Under the pieces are notes generated by a model. The model ran no database searches and was not told the origin of the DNA. It saw nothing but the letters and a program-made list of their open reading frames with translations. A stretch of 39,499 bases of DNA, taken from IMG/VR virus record IMGVR_UViG_3300044622_001278, positions 1 through 39,499 of that record; one strand, 5' to 3'. Position numbers and translations under genes: made by a program. Source of the DNA: a virus. Of the stretch, positions 28,061 to 34,477 are shown piece after piece. Positions within the stretch are counted from its first letter, which is position 1, and every line of letters begins with the position of its first letter.

Positions 28061-28356
28061 CCTGGTCCTGCCCTTGCAATGGCTGTAAAAAGGCACAGAA
28101 GGTCGTTATAGACCAAATCATAGAAGAGTATAGGTCTTGTCTCAATGTAGAAGAATTTGACGGTAAATTATACTGTACGGTATGGTATAAACATGATGAT
28201 TGTGTGAGGCTAATGGAATTATTAAATAGGATTACGAAGAATGATTTATATTCCCTGCCAGAAATTAGACCAGCAGTTGCAGATGCTATCACTATGATGT
28301 TGACAGATCCAAAAACTTCTGAGATACTTAGAAGGTTAGAAGATAACGGTATCTAG
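28057..28356 (+). CDS. Cysteine-start hypothetical protein, 99 aa
   Basis: MTWSCPCNGCKKAQKVVIDQ then FDGKLYCTVWYKHDDCVRLM, a possible metal site using the N-terminal C-x-C-x2-C and two later Cys. Its stop overlaps the first base of the Met/Ile tRNA, so the mRNA likely reads into the tRNA cluster. Confidence 0.7.
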   Translation: MTWSCPCNGCKKAQKVVIDQIIEEYRSCLNVEEFDGKLYCTVWYKHDDCVRLMELLNRITKNDLYSLPEIRPAVADAITMMLTDPKTSEILRRLEDNGI

Positions 28357-28430
28357 CACCAGTAGCCAAGTTGGTTAAGGCACCGAACTCATAATTCGGC
28401 TATTCGTAGGTTCAAGTCCTACCTGGTGTA
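28356..28430 (+). tRNA. tRNA with CAT anticodon (Met, or Ile if lysidinylated)
   Basis: Acceptor GCACCAG/CTGGTGT (G1-U72), D arm GCC...GGC, anticodon stem CCGAA/TTCGG with loop CTCATAA (anticodon 28390-28392), T arm GTAGG-TTCAAGT-CCTAC, discriminator A. CCA not encoded. It lacks the C1-A72 mismatch of initiators, so it is elongator Met or Ile(CAU). Confidence 0.9.
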
Positions 28431-28435
28431 CACAA

Positions 28436-28506
28436 GGGATTGAAGCATTAAAGTGATGCTCAGGACTTTTAATCCTGAGAAGAAGGAGCATTACCTTCCA
28501 GTCCTA
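28436..28506 (+). tRNA. Atypical tRNA-Lys(TTT)-like element
   Basis: Anticodon arm is perfect (CAGGA-CTTTTAA-TCCTG, anticodon TTT) and lies between two tRNAs at normal spacing. But the D loop (TAAAGTG) lacks GG and the T loop (AGCATTA in GAAGG/CCTTC) lacks TTC. The acceptor GGATTG/CAGTCC has six pairs. Either a decayed tRNA-Lys or a tRNA-like RNA of another use. Confidence 0.4.
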
Positions 28507-28507
28507 C

Positions 28508-28581
28508 GCATCTGTAACTCAGTTGGTTAGAGTACCCGCCTTATATGCGGAGAGCCGAAGGTTCAAGTCCTTCCAGATGTA
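28508..28581 (+). tRNA. tRNA-Ile (TAT anticodon)
   Basis: Acceptor GCATCTG/CAGATGT, D arm ACTC...GAGT, anticodon loop CTTATAT (anticodon 28542-28544), five-base variable loop, T arm GAAGG-TTCAAGT-CCTTC, discriminator A. One mismatch (C27-A43) in the anticodon stem. Reads AUA, a codon common in this AT-rich genome. Confidence 0.88.
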
Positions 28582-28585
28582 CTTA

Positions 28586-28658
28586 GCCCTTGTAGCCCAG
28601 CGGTAGAGGCACACGACTTAAAATCGTGCAAGCGTTGGTTCGAATCCAACCAGGGGCA
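28586..28658 (+). tRNA. tRNA with TAA anticodon and short variable loop
   Basis: Acceptor GCCCTTG/CAGGGGC, anticodon stem CACGA/TCGTG with loop CTTAAAA (anticodon TAA at 28619-28621, reading UUA Leu), T arm GTTGG-TTCGAAT-CCAAC, discriminator A. The variable region is only five bases (CAAGC), not the long arm of normal tRNA-Leu, so its identity is uncertain. Confidence 0.85.
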
Positions 28659-28686
28659 CAATGGTATACTTAATGTGGAGGAATAA

Positions 28687-29448
28687 ATGATTATACAAAT
28701 TATAGGATTACCTGGATCTGGTAAAACAGAATTAGCAAAAGCACTCAAAGAAAGAATTAACGCCATTCATCTTAATGCAGATGAGGTTCGTGCAACAGTT
28801 AATTCTGACCTTGGGTTTACCGCTGAAGATCGTATTGAGCAAGCACGACGCATGGGAGAGATGGCAAGACTAATTTCTAAGCAGGGCGTTGCTCCAGTAA
28901 TAGTTGACTTTATATGTCCTACAGAACTAACTCGTGCAGCATTTGGTAAGCCAGACATTTTTATTTGGATGGACACAATCGAAGAAGGTAGATTTGAAGA
29001 CACAAACAAAATGTTTGAAAGCCCTTCTGACTATGACATTGCATTTATTAGCCATGATCTAAATCCAAATGAGAAATCAACAGAAATTATTAAACGATTT
29101 GATTTACATGACTGGTCTGCACCTACAACACTTATGTTGGGTAGGTACCAGCCATGGCATGAAGGCCACCACGCCCTTTACAATGAAGCGGGGAAGAGAA
29201 CAGAGCAAGTGCTACTGGGAGTCCGTAATACATACAATACAAGCGAGAAGGATCCACTTACTTTTGATCAGGTTAAGGGGTATATTGCTAAAGATGAGTT
29301 TATGGATGGCGCATTAGTACTAAGACTACCTAACATTACAAATATTGTATATGGTCGTGATGTAGGATATAAGATTGAGCAAGTAGACTTGGGGGCAGAC
29401 ATTCATGCTATTTCGGCTACTGAAAAACGTCGTGAATTGGGCATCTAA
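28687..29448 (+). CDS. APS kinase-like P-loop + nucleotidylyltransferase fusion
   Basis: A 253-aa protein. Residues 7-14 are the P-loop GLPGSGKT, followed by LNADEVRATVNSDLGFTAED typical of APS kinase-like phosphotransferases. Residues about 147-253 are a second domain with LMLGRYQPWHEGHHAL (H158-E-G-H161 of nucleotidylyltransferases) and ISATEKR (I-S-x-T-x-x-R). Both active sites are intact. Likely phosphorylates and then nucleotidylates one small substrate, as in sugar or cofactor activation. GTGGAGGAATAA site. Confidence 0.8.
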   Translation: MIIQIIGLPGSGKTELAKALKERINAIHLNADEVRATVNSDLGFTAEDRIEQARRMGEMARLISKQGVAPVIVDFICPTELTRAAFGKPDIFIWMDTIEEGRFEDTNKMFESPSDYDIAFISHDLNPNEKSTEIIKRFDLHDWSAPTTLMLGRYQPWHEGHHALYNEAGKRTEQVLLGVRNTYNTSEKDPLTFDQVKGYIAKDEFMDGALVLRLPNITNIVYGRDVGYKIEQVDLGADIHAISATEKRRELGI

Positions 29449-29527
29449 TATTGGTAAAGGTATTGCAGATGCAGAAGAAAGAATGATAGAAGAAATGTAT
29501 AGGAAAAAAGAAGATGACAGTAACTAA
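29432..29527 (+). CDS. 31-aa acidic peptide overlapping two genes
   Basis: Frame from GTG at 29432, MNWASNIGKGIADAEERMIE then MYRKKEDDSN, bridging the kinase and DUF2061 genes with overlaps of 17 and 14 nt. A Glu/Lys-rich helix. Small and overlapping, so tentative. Confidence 0.45.
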   Translation: MNWASNIGKGIADAEERMIEEMYRKKEDDSN

Positions 29528-29717
29528 AGCCAGATCATTTGCAAAAGCATTAAGTTATCGCATATGGGGCACACTTTCCTCTATTGCTGTTGCTTATGTC
29601 ATTACAAAGAACGCTTCTCTTTCTATAACGATTGCATTTTGGGAAACGGTAGTTAAAGTATTTATTTACTACGCACATGAGCGTGGCTGGAACTATATAC
29701 AATGGGGAAGAAAATAA
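29514..29717 (+). CDS. DUF2061 membrane protein
   Basis: A 67-aa protein with the DUF2061 pattern: RSFAKALSYRIWGTLSSIAV, then ITIAFWETVVKVFIYYAHER and a GWNYIQWGRK end. Two membrane helices. Found in many aquatic phages and bacteria; function unknown. Ends 3 nt before the Arg tRNA. Confidence 0.85.
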   Translation: MTVTKARSFAKALSYRIWGTLSSIAVAYVITKNASLSITIAFWETVVKVFIYYAHERGWNYIQWGRK

Positions 29718-29720
29718 TAT

Positions 29721-29792
29721 ACCTCTGTAACTCAGCGGAAGAGTAGCGGACTTCTAATCCGTTTGTCGCAGGTTCGATTCCTGCCAGGGGTG
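29721..29792 (+). tRNA. tRNA-Arg (TCT anticodon)
   Basis: Acceptor ACCTCTG/CAGGGGT, D arm ACTC...GAGT, anticodon stem GCGGA/TCCGT with loop CTTCTAA (anticodon TCT), T arm GCAGG-TTCGATT-CCTGC, discriminator G. Reads AGA/AGG, favoured in AT-rich phages. Confidence 0.9.
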
Positions 29793-29814
29793 CTATAATA
29801 TAGTAAAGGACATT

Positions 29815-30915
29815 ATGAACATAGTTATTCCAATGGCTGGACTCGGATCCCGCTTTAAAAATGTTGGCATCAATGAACCAAAGCCTTTGATTATGGTTGA
29901 TGGCAGGCATCTTATTGAGCATTCTGTTGATTCTTTAGATATACCAGGAAAATATATTTTTATTACAAGAAAATATGAAAATCCAGAATATAATAAAAGA
30001 CTATCCAATATATTAACTCAACTAAAACCAGATTGTATAGAGATATGCTTAGATCATGACCAGTATGGTGCTGCTGATGCTGCTCTTTATGCAAAAGAGT
30101 ATATTGATAATGATGAAGAATTAATTATAACTAACTGTGATCAACTTTTAAAATGGAATTCTGATGAGTTTTTAGATGTAGCACGTTCTGCTTATTGTGA
30201 TGGAGCAGTTGCTTTATTTAAATCATCAGACGTCAAACATAGTTATGCAATTATAGAAAATGAAAAGATAATCAATATAGAAGAAAAAAATGTAATTAGT
30301 GATAATGCATTAGTAGGAGTTCATTACTGGAGACGTGGATTAGATTTTGTAAGGTCCGCCAAAAAATTAACATCAGAGTATAGATCAAAAGGATTAAATG
30401 AATGCTATATTTCTTCAACATATAAATATCTTATTGAGGATGGGCTTAATATTTTACCTTATAATATGCCACGCAATGGGTATATTTCTCTTGGCACACC
30501 ACAAGATTTGGATGTTTATTCAAGCAAGTTAAGAGAATACTATAGTGAAAAACCTAAAACTATTTTTTGTGATATAGACGGAACAATTATCAAGCACGTA
30601 CATAGGTTTAGTTATGTAGGATTTGAGCCAGCCATTGCACTAAAGGGTGTGATAGATAAATTTAATGAATGGGATTCTAAGGGACATAAGATTATATTAA
30701 CAACAGCAAGAAAAGAATCAGCAAGAATGCTAACAGAAAAGCAACTAACTGATTTAGGTATATGCTGGGATCAATTAGTTATGGGAGTTACAAGTAGTGA
30801 AAGAATTTTAATTAATGACAAACACTTAGAATCAGACAAAGATCGTGCTGTTGCTGTTAATTTAATTACAGATCAAGGATTTGAAGATACTAACTGGAGC
30901 AATATTGGACTATGA
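29815..30915 (+). CDS. Nucleotidyltransferase + HAD-phosphatase fusion
   Basis: A 366-aa two-domain protein. N-terminal sugar-nucleotidyltransferase (GlmU/RmlA-type): MAGLGSRFKNVG and EPKPL (residues 21-25), then NCDQLL as the metal-binding aspartate region. C-terminal HAD-like domain: FCDIDGTII (D253, D255), TTARKE and INDKHLESDKDRA. HAD partners of such transferases are often sugar-phosphate phosphatases. First gene of a four-gene unit with AAAGGACATT before the ATG, after the Arg tRNA. Confidence 0.8.
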   Translation: MNIVIPMAGLGSRFKNVGINEPKPLIMVDGRHLIEHSVDSLDIPGKYIFITRKYENPEYNKRLSNILTQLKPDCIEICLDHDQYGAADAALYAKEYIDNDEELIITNCDQLLKWNSDEFLDVARSAYCDGAVALFKSSDVKHSYAIIENEKIINIEEKNVISDNALVGVHYWRRGLDFVRSAKKLTSEYRSKGLNECYISSTYKYLIEDGLNILPYNMPRNGYISLGTPQDLDVYSSKLREYYSEKPKTIFCDIDGTIIKHVHRFSYVGFEPAIALKGVIDKFNEWDSKGHKIILTTARKESARMLTEKQLTDLGICWDQLVMGVTSSERILINDKHLESDKDRAVAVNLITDQGFEDTNWSNIGL

Positions 30916-31241
30916 AAGTAAGTAGGATAGAAGATACTATAAAGGGTTGGTTCATAGGAGACTTTCCAAATTCAGCATTTAAGTCAAAAGATTTTGAGGT
31001 ATCTTGGAGAATACACCCTGCTGGTGAATCTTGGGACTTACATTATCAAGAAAATGCGTATGAAATTAATTTATTAATTAATGGCGAGATGATTTTAAAT
31101 AATGTTAAATTAGTTTCTGGCGATGTTTTTATATTAGATCCTTATGAAATTACAGATGTTAGGTTTATTACAGAGTGTTCTATTGTTTGTGTTAAAACTC
31201 CAAGCCTTCCAGATGATAAGGTAATTGTTAAAAAAGTATGA
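30912..31241 (+). CDS. Cupin-like protein
   Basis: A 109-aa beta protein: SWRIHPAGESWDLHYQENAY then INLLINGEMILNNVKLVSGD and VFILDPYEIT. The 'G...N....GD.f.l.P' order is cupin-like, although metal-binding His are reduced. Sugar-binding or isomerase roles are possible. ATGA overlap with both neighbours. Confidence 0.65.
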   Translation: MKVSRIEDTIKGWFIGDFPNSAFKSKDFEVSWRIHPAGESWDLHYQENAYEINLLINGEMILNNVKLVSGDVFILDPYEITDVRFITECSIVCVKTPSLPDDKVIVKKV

Positions 31242-31699
31242 AAATAATAGCACATAGAGCAAATCTATTTGGCCCAGATAAAAATAATGAAAACTCTCCA
31301 GCGCAGATAATAAGGGCCTTAGAAAAAAGGTTTGACGTAGAAGTAGATGTATGGGTTGTTGATAAAAAAATATACTTTGGTCATGATGAGCCTAAGTATG
31401 AGTGCTCAGAAGATTTTCTAATTAGAATTATAGAAAAGTCTTGGTTTCATTGTAAGAATTTAAATGCTATTCATTATTTACCAAAAAAATTTCCAGGGAT
31501 AAAATATTTTTGGCATCAGTCGGATGACTTTGCCTTAACAAGCGATCAATATATTTGGACTTATCCTGGAAAATCAATTACAGATAAATCTATTTTAGTA
31601 TTACCAGAATTATTAAGTGATGATGAATCAAAAAATATGCTTGAACAAAATCCTTATGGGGTGTGCACTGATTGGCCATTTAATTATGAACTTAGATAA
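31238..31699 (+). CDS. GDPD-like phosphodiesterase-family protein
   Basis: A 153-aa protein: IIAHRANLFGPDKNNENSPA, then RFDVEVDVWVVDKKIYFGHD. This resembles the HR-x-N, ExD and HD-x-P core of glycerophosphodiester phosphodiesterases, which cleave lipid or teichoic-type diesters. The barrel is shorter (about 150 aa) than a typical 240-aa GDPD, so it may be a minimal or sugar-specific relative. Confidence 0.65.
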   Translation: MKIIAHRANLFGPDKNNENSPAQIIRALEKRFDVEVDVWVVDKKIYFGHDEPKYECSEDFLIRIIEKSWFHCKNLNAIHYLPKKFPGIKYFWHQSDDFALTSDQYIWTYPGKSITDKSILVLPELLSDDESKNMLEQNPYGVCTDWPFNYELR

Positions 31700-31835
31700 T
31701 GAGATAAGAAATATATTGTTTAAAATAGGACAAGACATAAAAGTTCATAAATTGCAAGATGGACATTTAATTTTAGATATAGATTATGAAAAGTATGTAA
31801 AAGAATTTGTAGAGTTATTTAATAAAGAAAAATAA
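31686..31835 (+). CDS. 49-aa small protein at operon end
   Basis: MNLDNEIRNILFKIGQDIKV, ending KEFVELFNKEK, starting 14 nt inside the GDPD-like gene. Helix-strand-strand-helix pattern. Function unknown; convergent with the 31840-31992 gene. Confidence 0.6.
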   Translation: MNLDNEIRNILFKIGQDIKVHKLQDGHLILDIDYEKYVKEFVELFNKEK

Positions 31836-31839
31836 TACA

Positions 31840-31992
31840 TTACTTATCTTTTTTATTATACTCGCCATACTTACCAAGTACTGCTTTAACTGTACCGTCT
31901 TTTCTTAAGCGTACGATCATTCCGTCTTTAATTTGTATTGGATTAAAAGGATGCTTTGATTTATACTTGCCAGATGATTTACCAGAAGCCAT
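31840..31992 (-). CDS. 50-aa basic protein
   Basis: MASGKSSGKYKSKHPFNPIQ then IVRLRKDGTVKAVLGKYGEY. Very basic, with a short beta pair. Overlaps the end of the upstream cysteine-rich structural gene by 14 nt, so the two form one unit. May be a nucleic-acid-binding or virion protein. Confidence 0.6.
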   Translation of the reverse strand: MASGKSSGKYKSKHPFNPIQIKDGMIVRLRKDGTVKAVLGKYGEYNKKDK

Positions 31993-33127
31993 TACCGCTA
32001 CCACGAACTTTCTTACTCTGTTTTTCTATAGAATTAAAAGTGTCAGAGAATAATGCTTTATCTTTTTCAGCATTAACAATTCTCCTTGACCAAGAATAGC
32101 CAGCATCCCCACCCCATGCTAACCACATTATGTACCCATTGGATGGATTTGATTGACTGCCCCAATCCTTCCCCTTTTTATCTACCTCGTGACGAGAAAA
32201 ATAAGAATACATTCTCTTAACTGTGCTTAGTGAAATTGTTTCGCCTCTTGCAAGTTGTCCTGCACGAGTCCATCCTACTGATGTACCTGCACCTTTAGCC
32301 TTGCCTTGTTCTTTAAATTTAATTGCTTTACGTGCTGCTGAACGAGCACCTGCTGGTGGAGAATATCCATCAGCCTTTGAAACTGTATCTGTTTCATAAA
32401 TTACTGTATCGTCGTCTTCCCAAAGATCGTCTGCTTTTTCTGCTGGTACGCAATTAGGAACCATCTTGCCACCATCTCCTGGTTTCATACCACGCTGAAC
32501 ATACCCGTCCCAACATGGAGCCTTTTTGTTTACATTAGTGCAGCAATCTGATTTCATTTCTCCAGATTGACATTGTGGACATTGGTCGCAAGTGACATCT
32601 AATTCTTTACACATAGGACAGCCGCAACCTTCATATGCTTTTTTAACATTATCGTCTTCTTCTTCATCTTCTTCATCTTCTTCAGTTGAAGAACCGTTAG
32701 ACATTGACTTATCCATTTCATCATCTGAAACAAGTTCAGGTAAAATCATTACGTCTGCTGATTTTGCACCTACAAAATATTCTGTTTCTTCGAGTTCTCC
32801 CTCTTCCATTTCAAATAATTGAATTAAGATAGCAGGTTCTTCAGCGCTTGCTTCAAGAGCATACTCTGATCCTGGAACTCCAAGCATTCCTTCTGTCATT
32901 ACATGAACAACACGACCAACATGCATTTCTTCTTTATGTGGGGCCATAACCATGTCGCCCTCTTTAACCATTGCCTTTCCTATATTGCCCTCAGAACGGT
33001 TTATAGCGTAGATCTGTGCTGCAGCCTCAGAACGAGTCTTATGGCATCCCATAACCTCTCCTGTGTCTTTTAAAGCAGGGTATCCAGAACAACCATTGGA
33101 CCCTTTAGCACCTATACGATACGGCAT
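31979..33127 (-). CDS. Modular cysteine-rich phage protein with DUF5872-like C-terminus
   Basis: A 382-aa protein. Start MPYRIGAKGSNGCSGYPALK with a GCHKTRSEA segment; then a beta barrel-like region (KEGDMVMAPHKEEMHVGRVV), an acidic linker, a cysteine cluster (CGCPMCKELDVTCDQCPQC) and CWDGYVQRGMKPGDGGKMVP. The C-terminus has ARSAARKAIKFKEQGKAKGA, SYFSRHEVDK and WLAWGGDAGYSW, the plan I associate with DUF5872-type domains in phages. These modules recur near capsid-maturation genes, so virion assembly is likely. Leaderless: TATAAT is 6 nt upstream. Confidence 0.7.
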   Translation of the reverse strand: MPYRIGAKGSNGCSGYPALKDTGEVMGCHKTRSEAAAQIYAINRSEGNIGKAMVKEGDMVMAPHKEEMHVGRVVHVMTEGMLGVPGSEYALEASAEEPAILIQLFEMEEGELEETEYFVGAKSADVMILPELVSDDEMDKSMSNGSSTEEDEEDEEEDDNVKKAYEGCGCPMCKELDVTCDQCPQCQSGEMKSDCCTNVNKKAPCWDGYVQRGMKPGDGGKMVPNCVPAEKADDLWEDDDTVIYETDTVSKADGYSPPAGARSAARKAIKFKEQGKAKGAGTSVGWTRAGQLARGETISLSTVKRMYSYFSRHEVDKKGKDWGSQSNPSNGYIMWLAWGGDAGYSWSRRIVNAEKDKALFSDTFNSIEKQSKKVRGSGNGFW

Positions 33128-33166
33128 ATATAAATTATAGCATATGTCTTTATGGTAAAATTAAGT
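33128..33166. promoter_or_regulatory. Divergent leaderless promoters
   Basis: Minus-strand TATAAT (33139-33134), 6 nt before the ATG at 33127, and plus-strand TAAAAT (33156-33161), 5 nt before the ATG at 33167. 39 bp between starts. Confidence 0.6.
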
Positions 33167-33310
33167 ATGAATAACTTCGGATTAGACCATATGTTTAAAA
33201 CTATGAAGCCAGAATTGGTAAAAATAGCAGAAAAATATATTAATCAAGATAATGTTGATATTGATTCTATGATTAATGAGATTATATTAAAAATAAAAAA
33301 CGGCATGTAA
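33167..33310 (+). CDS. 47-aa helical peptide, leaderless
   Basis: MNNFGLDHMFKTMKPELVKI then QDNVDIDSMINEIILKIKNG. Amphipathic helices. Starts 5 nt after a TAAAAT box. Ends head-on with pseudoknot copy 7 of the Hsp20 unit. Confidence 0.55.
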   Translation: MNNFGLDHMFKTMKPELVKIAEKYINQDNVDIDSMINEIILKIKNGM

Positions 33311-33312
33311 AA

Positions 33313-33341
33313 GAGCAGTTTAAACACATGCTCAGGTGCTC
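33313..33341 (-). promoter_or_regulatory. 3'-UTR pseudoknot element, copy 7 (minus strand)
   Basis: On the minus strand: P1 CAC/GTG extended by a G-U, an A-U and a further G-U pair around CTGAGCAT; TTTAAAC linker; TGCTC (33317-33313) pairs with GAGCA (33333-33329). 18 nt after the Hsp20 stop, followed by TTTT. The only copy outside the 14-20 kb region. Confidence 0.65.
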
Positions 33342-33359
33342 AGTATGACCTACTGTTAT

Positions 33360-33779
33360 TTATTTGATTTTGATTGTTTTGGGCTTCTTTTCTTCTGGAA
33401 TGTTTCGTTCCACAAAGACGCTAAGAATACCGTCTGCCATTTCAGCACGATCAACCTCCATATACTCTCCAAGAGCAAAGGTACGTGTGAACTTTCTGGT
33501 TGCGATACCCTTATGCAGAACTTCATTAGAAGCCTCTTCGGTTTTCTCACCCTTAACTATTAAACTTCCATTTTCCACAGAAATCTCTACCTCAGCCTTA
33601 CTGAATCCAGCAATTGCTAAAGATAGTTTGTAGGAATCATCATCAATCTTTACCAAATCATATGGTGGGAATGATTGACGAGTTGCCTCACGATGGATAT
33701 TTGAAAGACGGTCCAACTCTTTGTTGAAACCAATAAAAAAAGGATCTCTAAAAAGATCCATGCCAAATGAACTTACCAT
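33360..33779 (-). CDS. Small heat-shock protein Hsp20 (IbpA-like)
   Basis: A 139-aa alpha-crystallin-domain protein: FPPYDLVKIDDDSYKLSLAI AGF, then SVENGSLIVKGEK and a C-terminal DGILSVFVERNIPEEKKPK, with the K-T-I-K-I end replacing the usual I-x-I. Small heat-shock proteins hold unfolded proteins; phage copies probably protect the virion-assembly line. Strong AGGAGGAAAA ribosome site. Upstream 33780-33847 has a TATAAT-like box and a gene-free leader. Confidence 0.9.
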   Translation of the reverse strand: MVSSFGMDLFRDPFFIGFNKELDRLSNIHREATRQSFPPYDLVKIDDDSYKLSLAIAGFSKAEVEISVENGSLIVKGEKTEEASNEVLHKGIATRKFTRTFALGEYMEVDRAEMADGILSVFVERNIPEEKKPKTIKIK

Positions 33780-33847
33780 TTTTCCTCCTTATTAAGCGAG
33801 TTCAATATATACCCCCCTTTGGGCAGGTACATATTAATTATATCATA

Positions 33848-34441
33848 TTAAATTTTACCTGTAAAATTAATATTAATTACGCATCTAAAGTTATGATCTT
33901 GTGGACTTGAAGATGCATGATATTGTAGTCCATCAAATACTACAGCCCTTCCAGCCTTTGGAGATACCCTTCCAGCAGTATGAATGGTATCTGAGTCAAA
34001 CTTGCCCCAACTTGAATACCTTTCATTGAAAAATACTGTGTCCCCATCGGAATTATTAACGTAATATAAAAATACTAAATGAGGTGAATCAAAATCTATA
34101 TGGGGAAGATGATATTCTTTGTTATCTTGATCTTTTGTTATTAAATTTGACTTAATCCTGATAATATTTTCTACCTTGATGTTATTTTTTTGACAAAACT
34201 TTGTTAATAGATTAATTCCTTCTTCAGCAAAAGGGGATAACTTTTCTCCATTTATCATTCCTAAGTGTACAAACTGAGGAGAGTCTTTTGCTTTACTGTC
34301 GTCAATAACTCCGCCATCTTTTTTATCTTCGTTGGTAGATGATGCATAGAACCAAGGGAATCTGGAATTTGGGTCTGCATACATTAAATTTTGTAGATCT
34401 AATATTTCTTTTTCGGTTAAAAAATTATCATCCATTATCAT
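33848..34441 (-). CDS. 2-oxoglutarate/Fe(II) oxygenase, second copy, leaderless
   Basis: A 197-aa protein with H114-I-D116 in HLPHIDFDSPHLVFLYYV, distal H175 in QYHASSSP and R186. Larger N-terminal helical part than the 100-666 enzyme and little sequence similarity beyond the motifs, so not a recent duplicate. Starts 6 nt after TATAAT (34453-34448). Divergent from the sulfotransferase gene; substrate unknown. Confidence 0.8.
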   Translation of the reverse strand: MIMDDNFLTEKEILDLQNLMYADPNSRFPWFYASSTNEDKKDGGVIDDSKAKDSPQFVHLGMINGEKLSPFAEEGINLLTKFCQKNNIKVENIIRIKSNLITKDQDNKEYHLPHIDFDSPHLVFLYYVNNSDGDTVFFNERYSSWGKFDSDTIHTAGRVSPKAGRAVVFDGLQYHASSSPQDHNFRCVININFTGKI

Positions 34442-34477
34442 ATTTTAATTATACCACGTCTGATACAATTGGTACCT

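Noticed and set aside
28440-28475. Minus-strand match to the pseudoknot family (AAAGT/ACTTT around CCTGAGCATC, then TGCTT) inside the tRNA cluster
   Set aside because: No minus-strand gene lies upstream, so no 3' UTR exists there; the plus strand carries a convincing anticodon arm in a tRNA cluster. Probably a coincidence, although it raises the question of what the element is.
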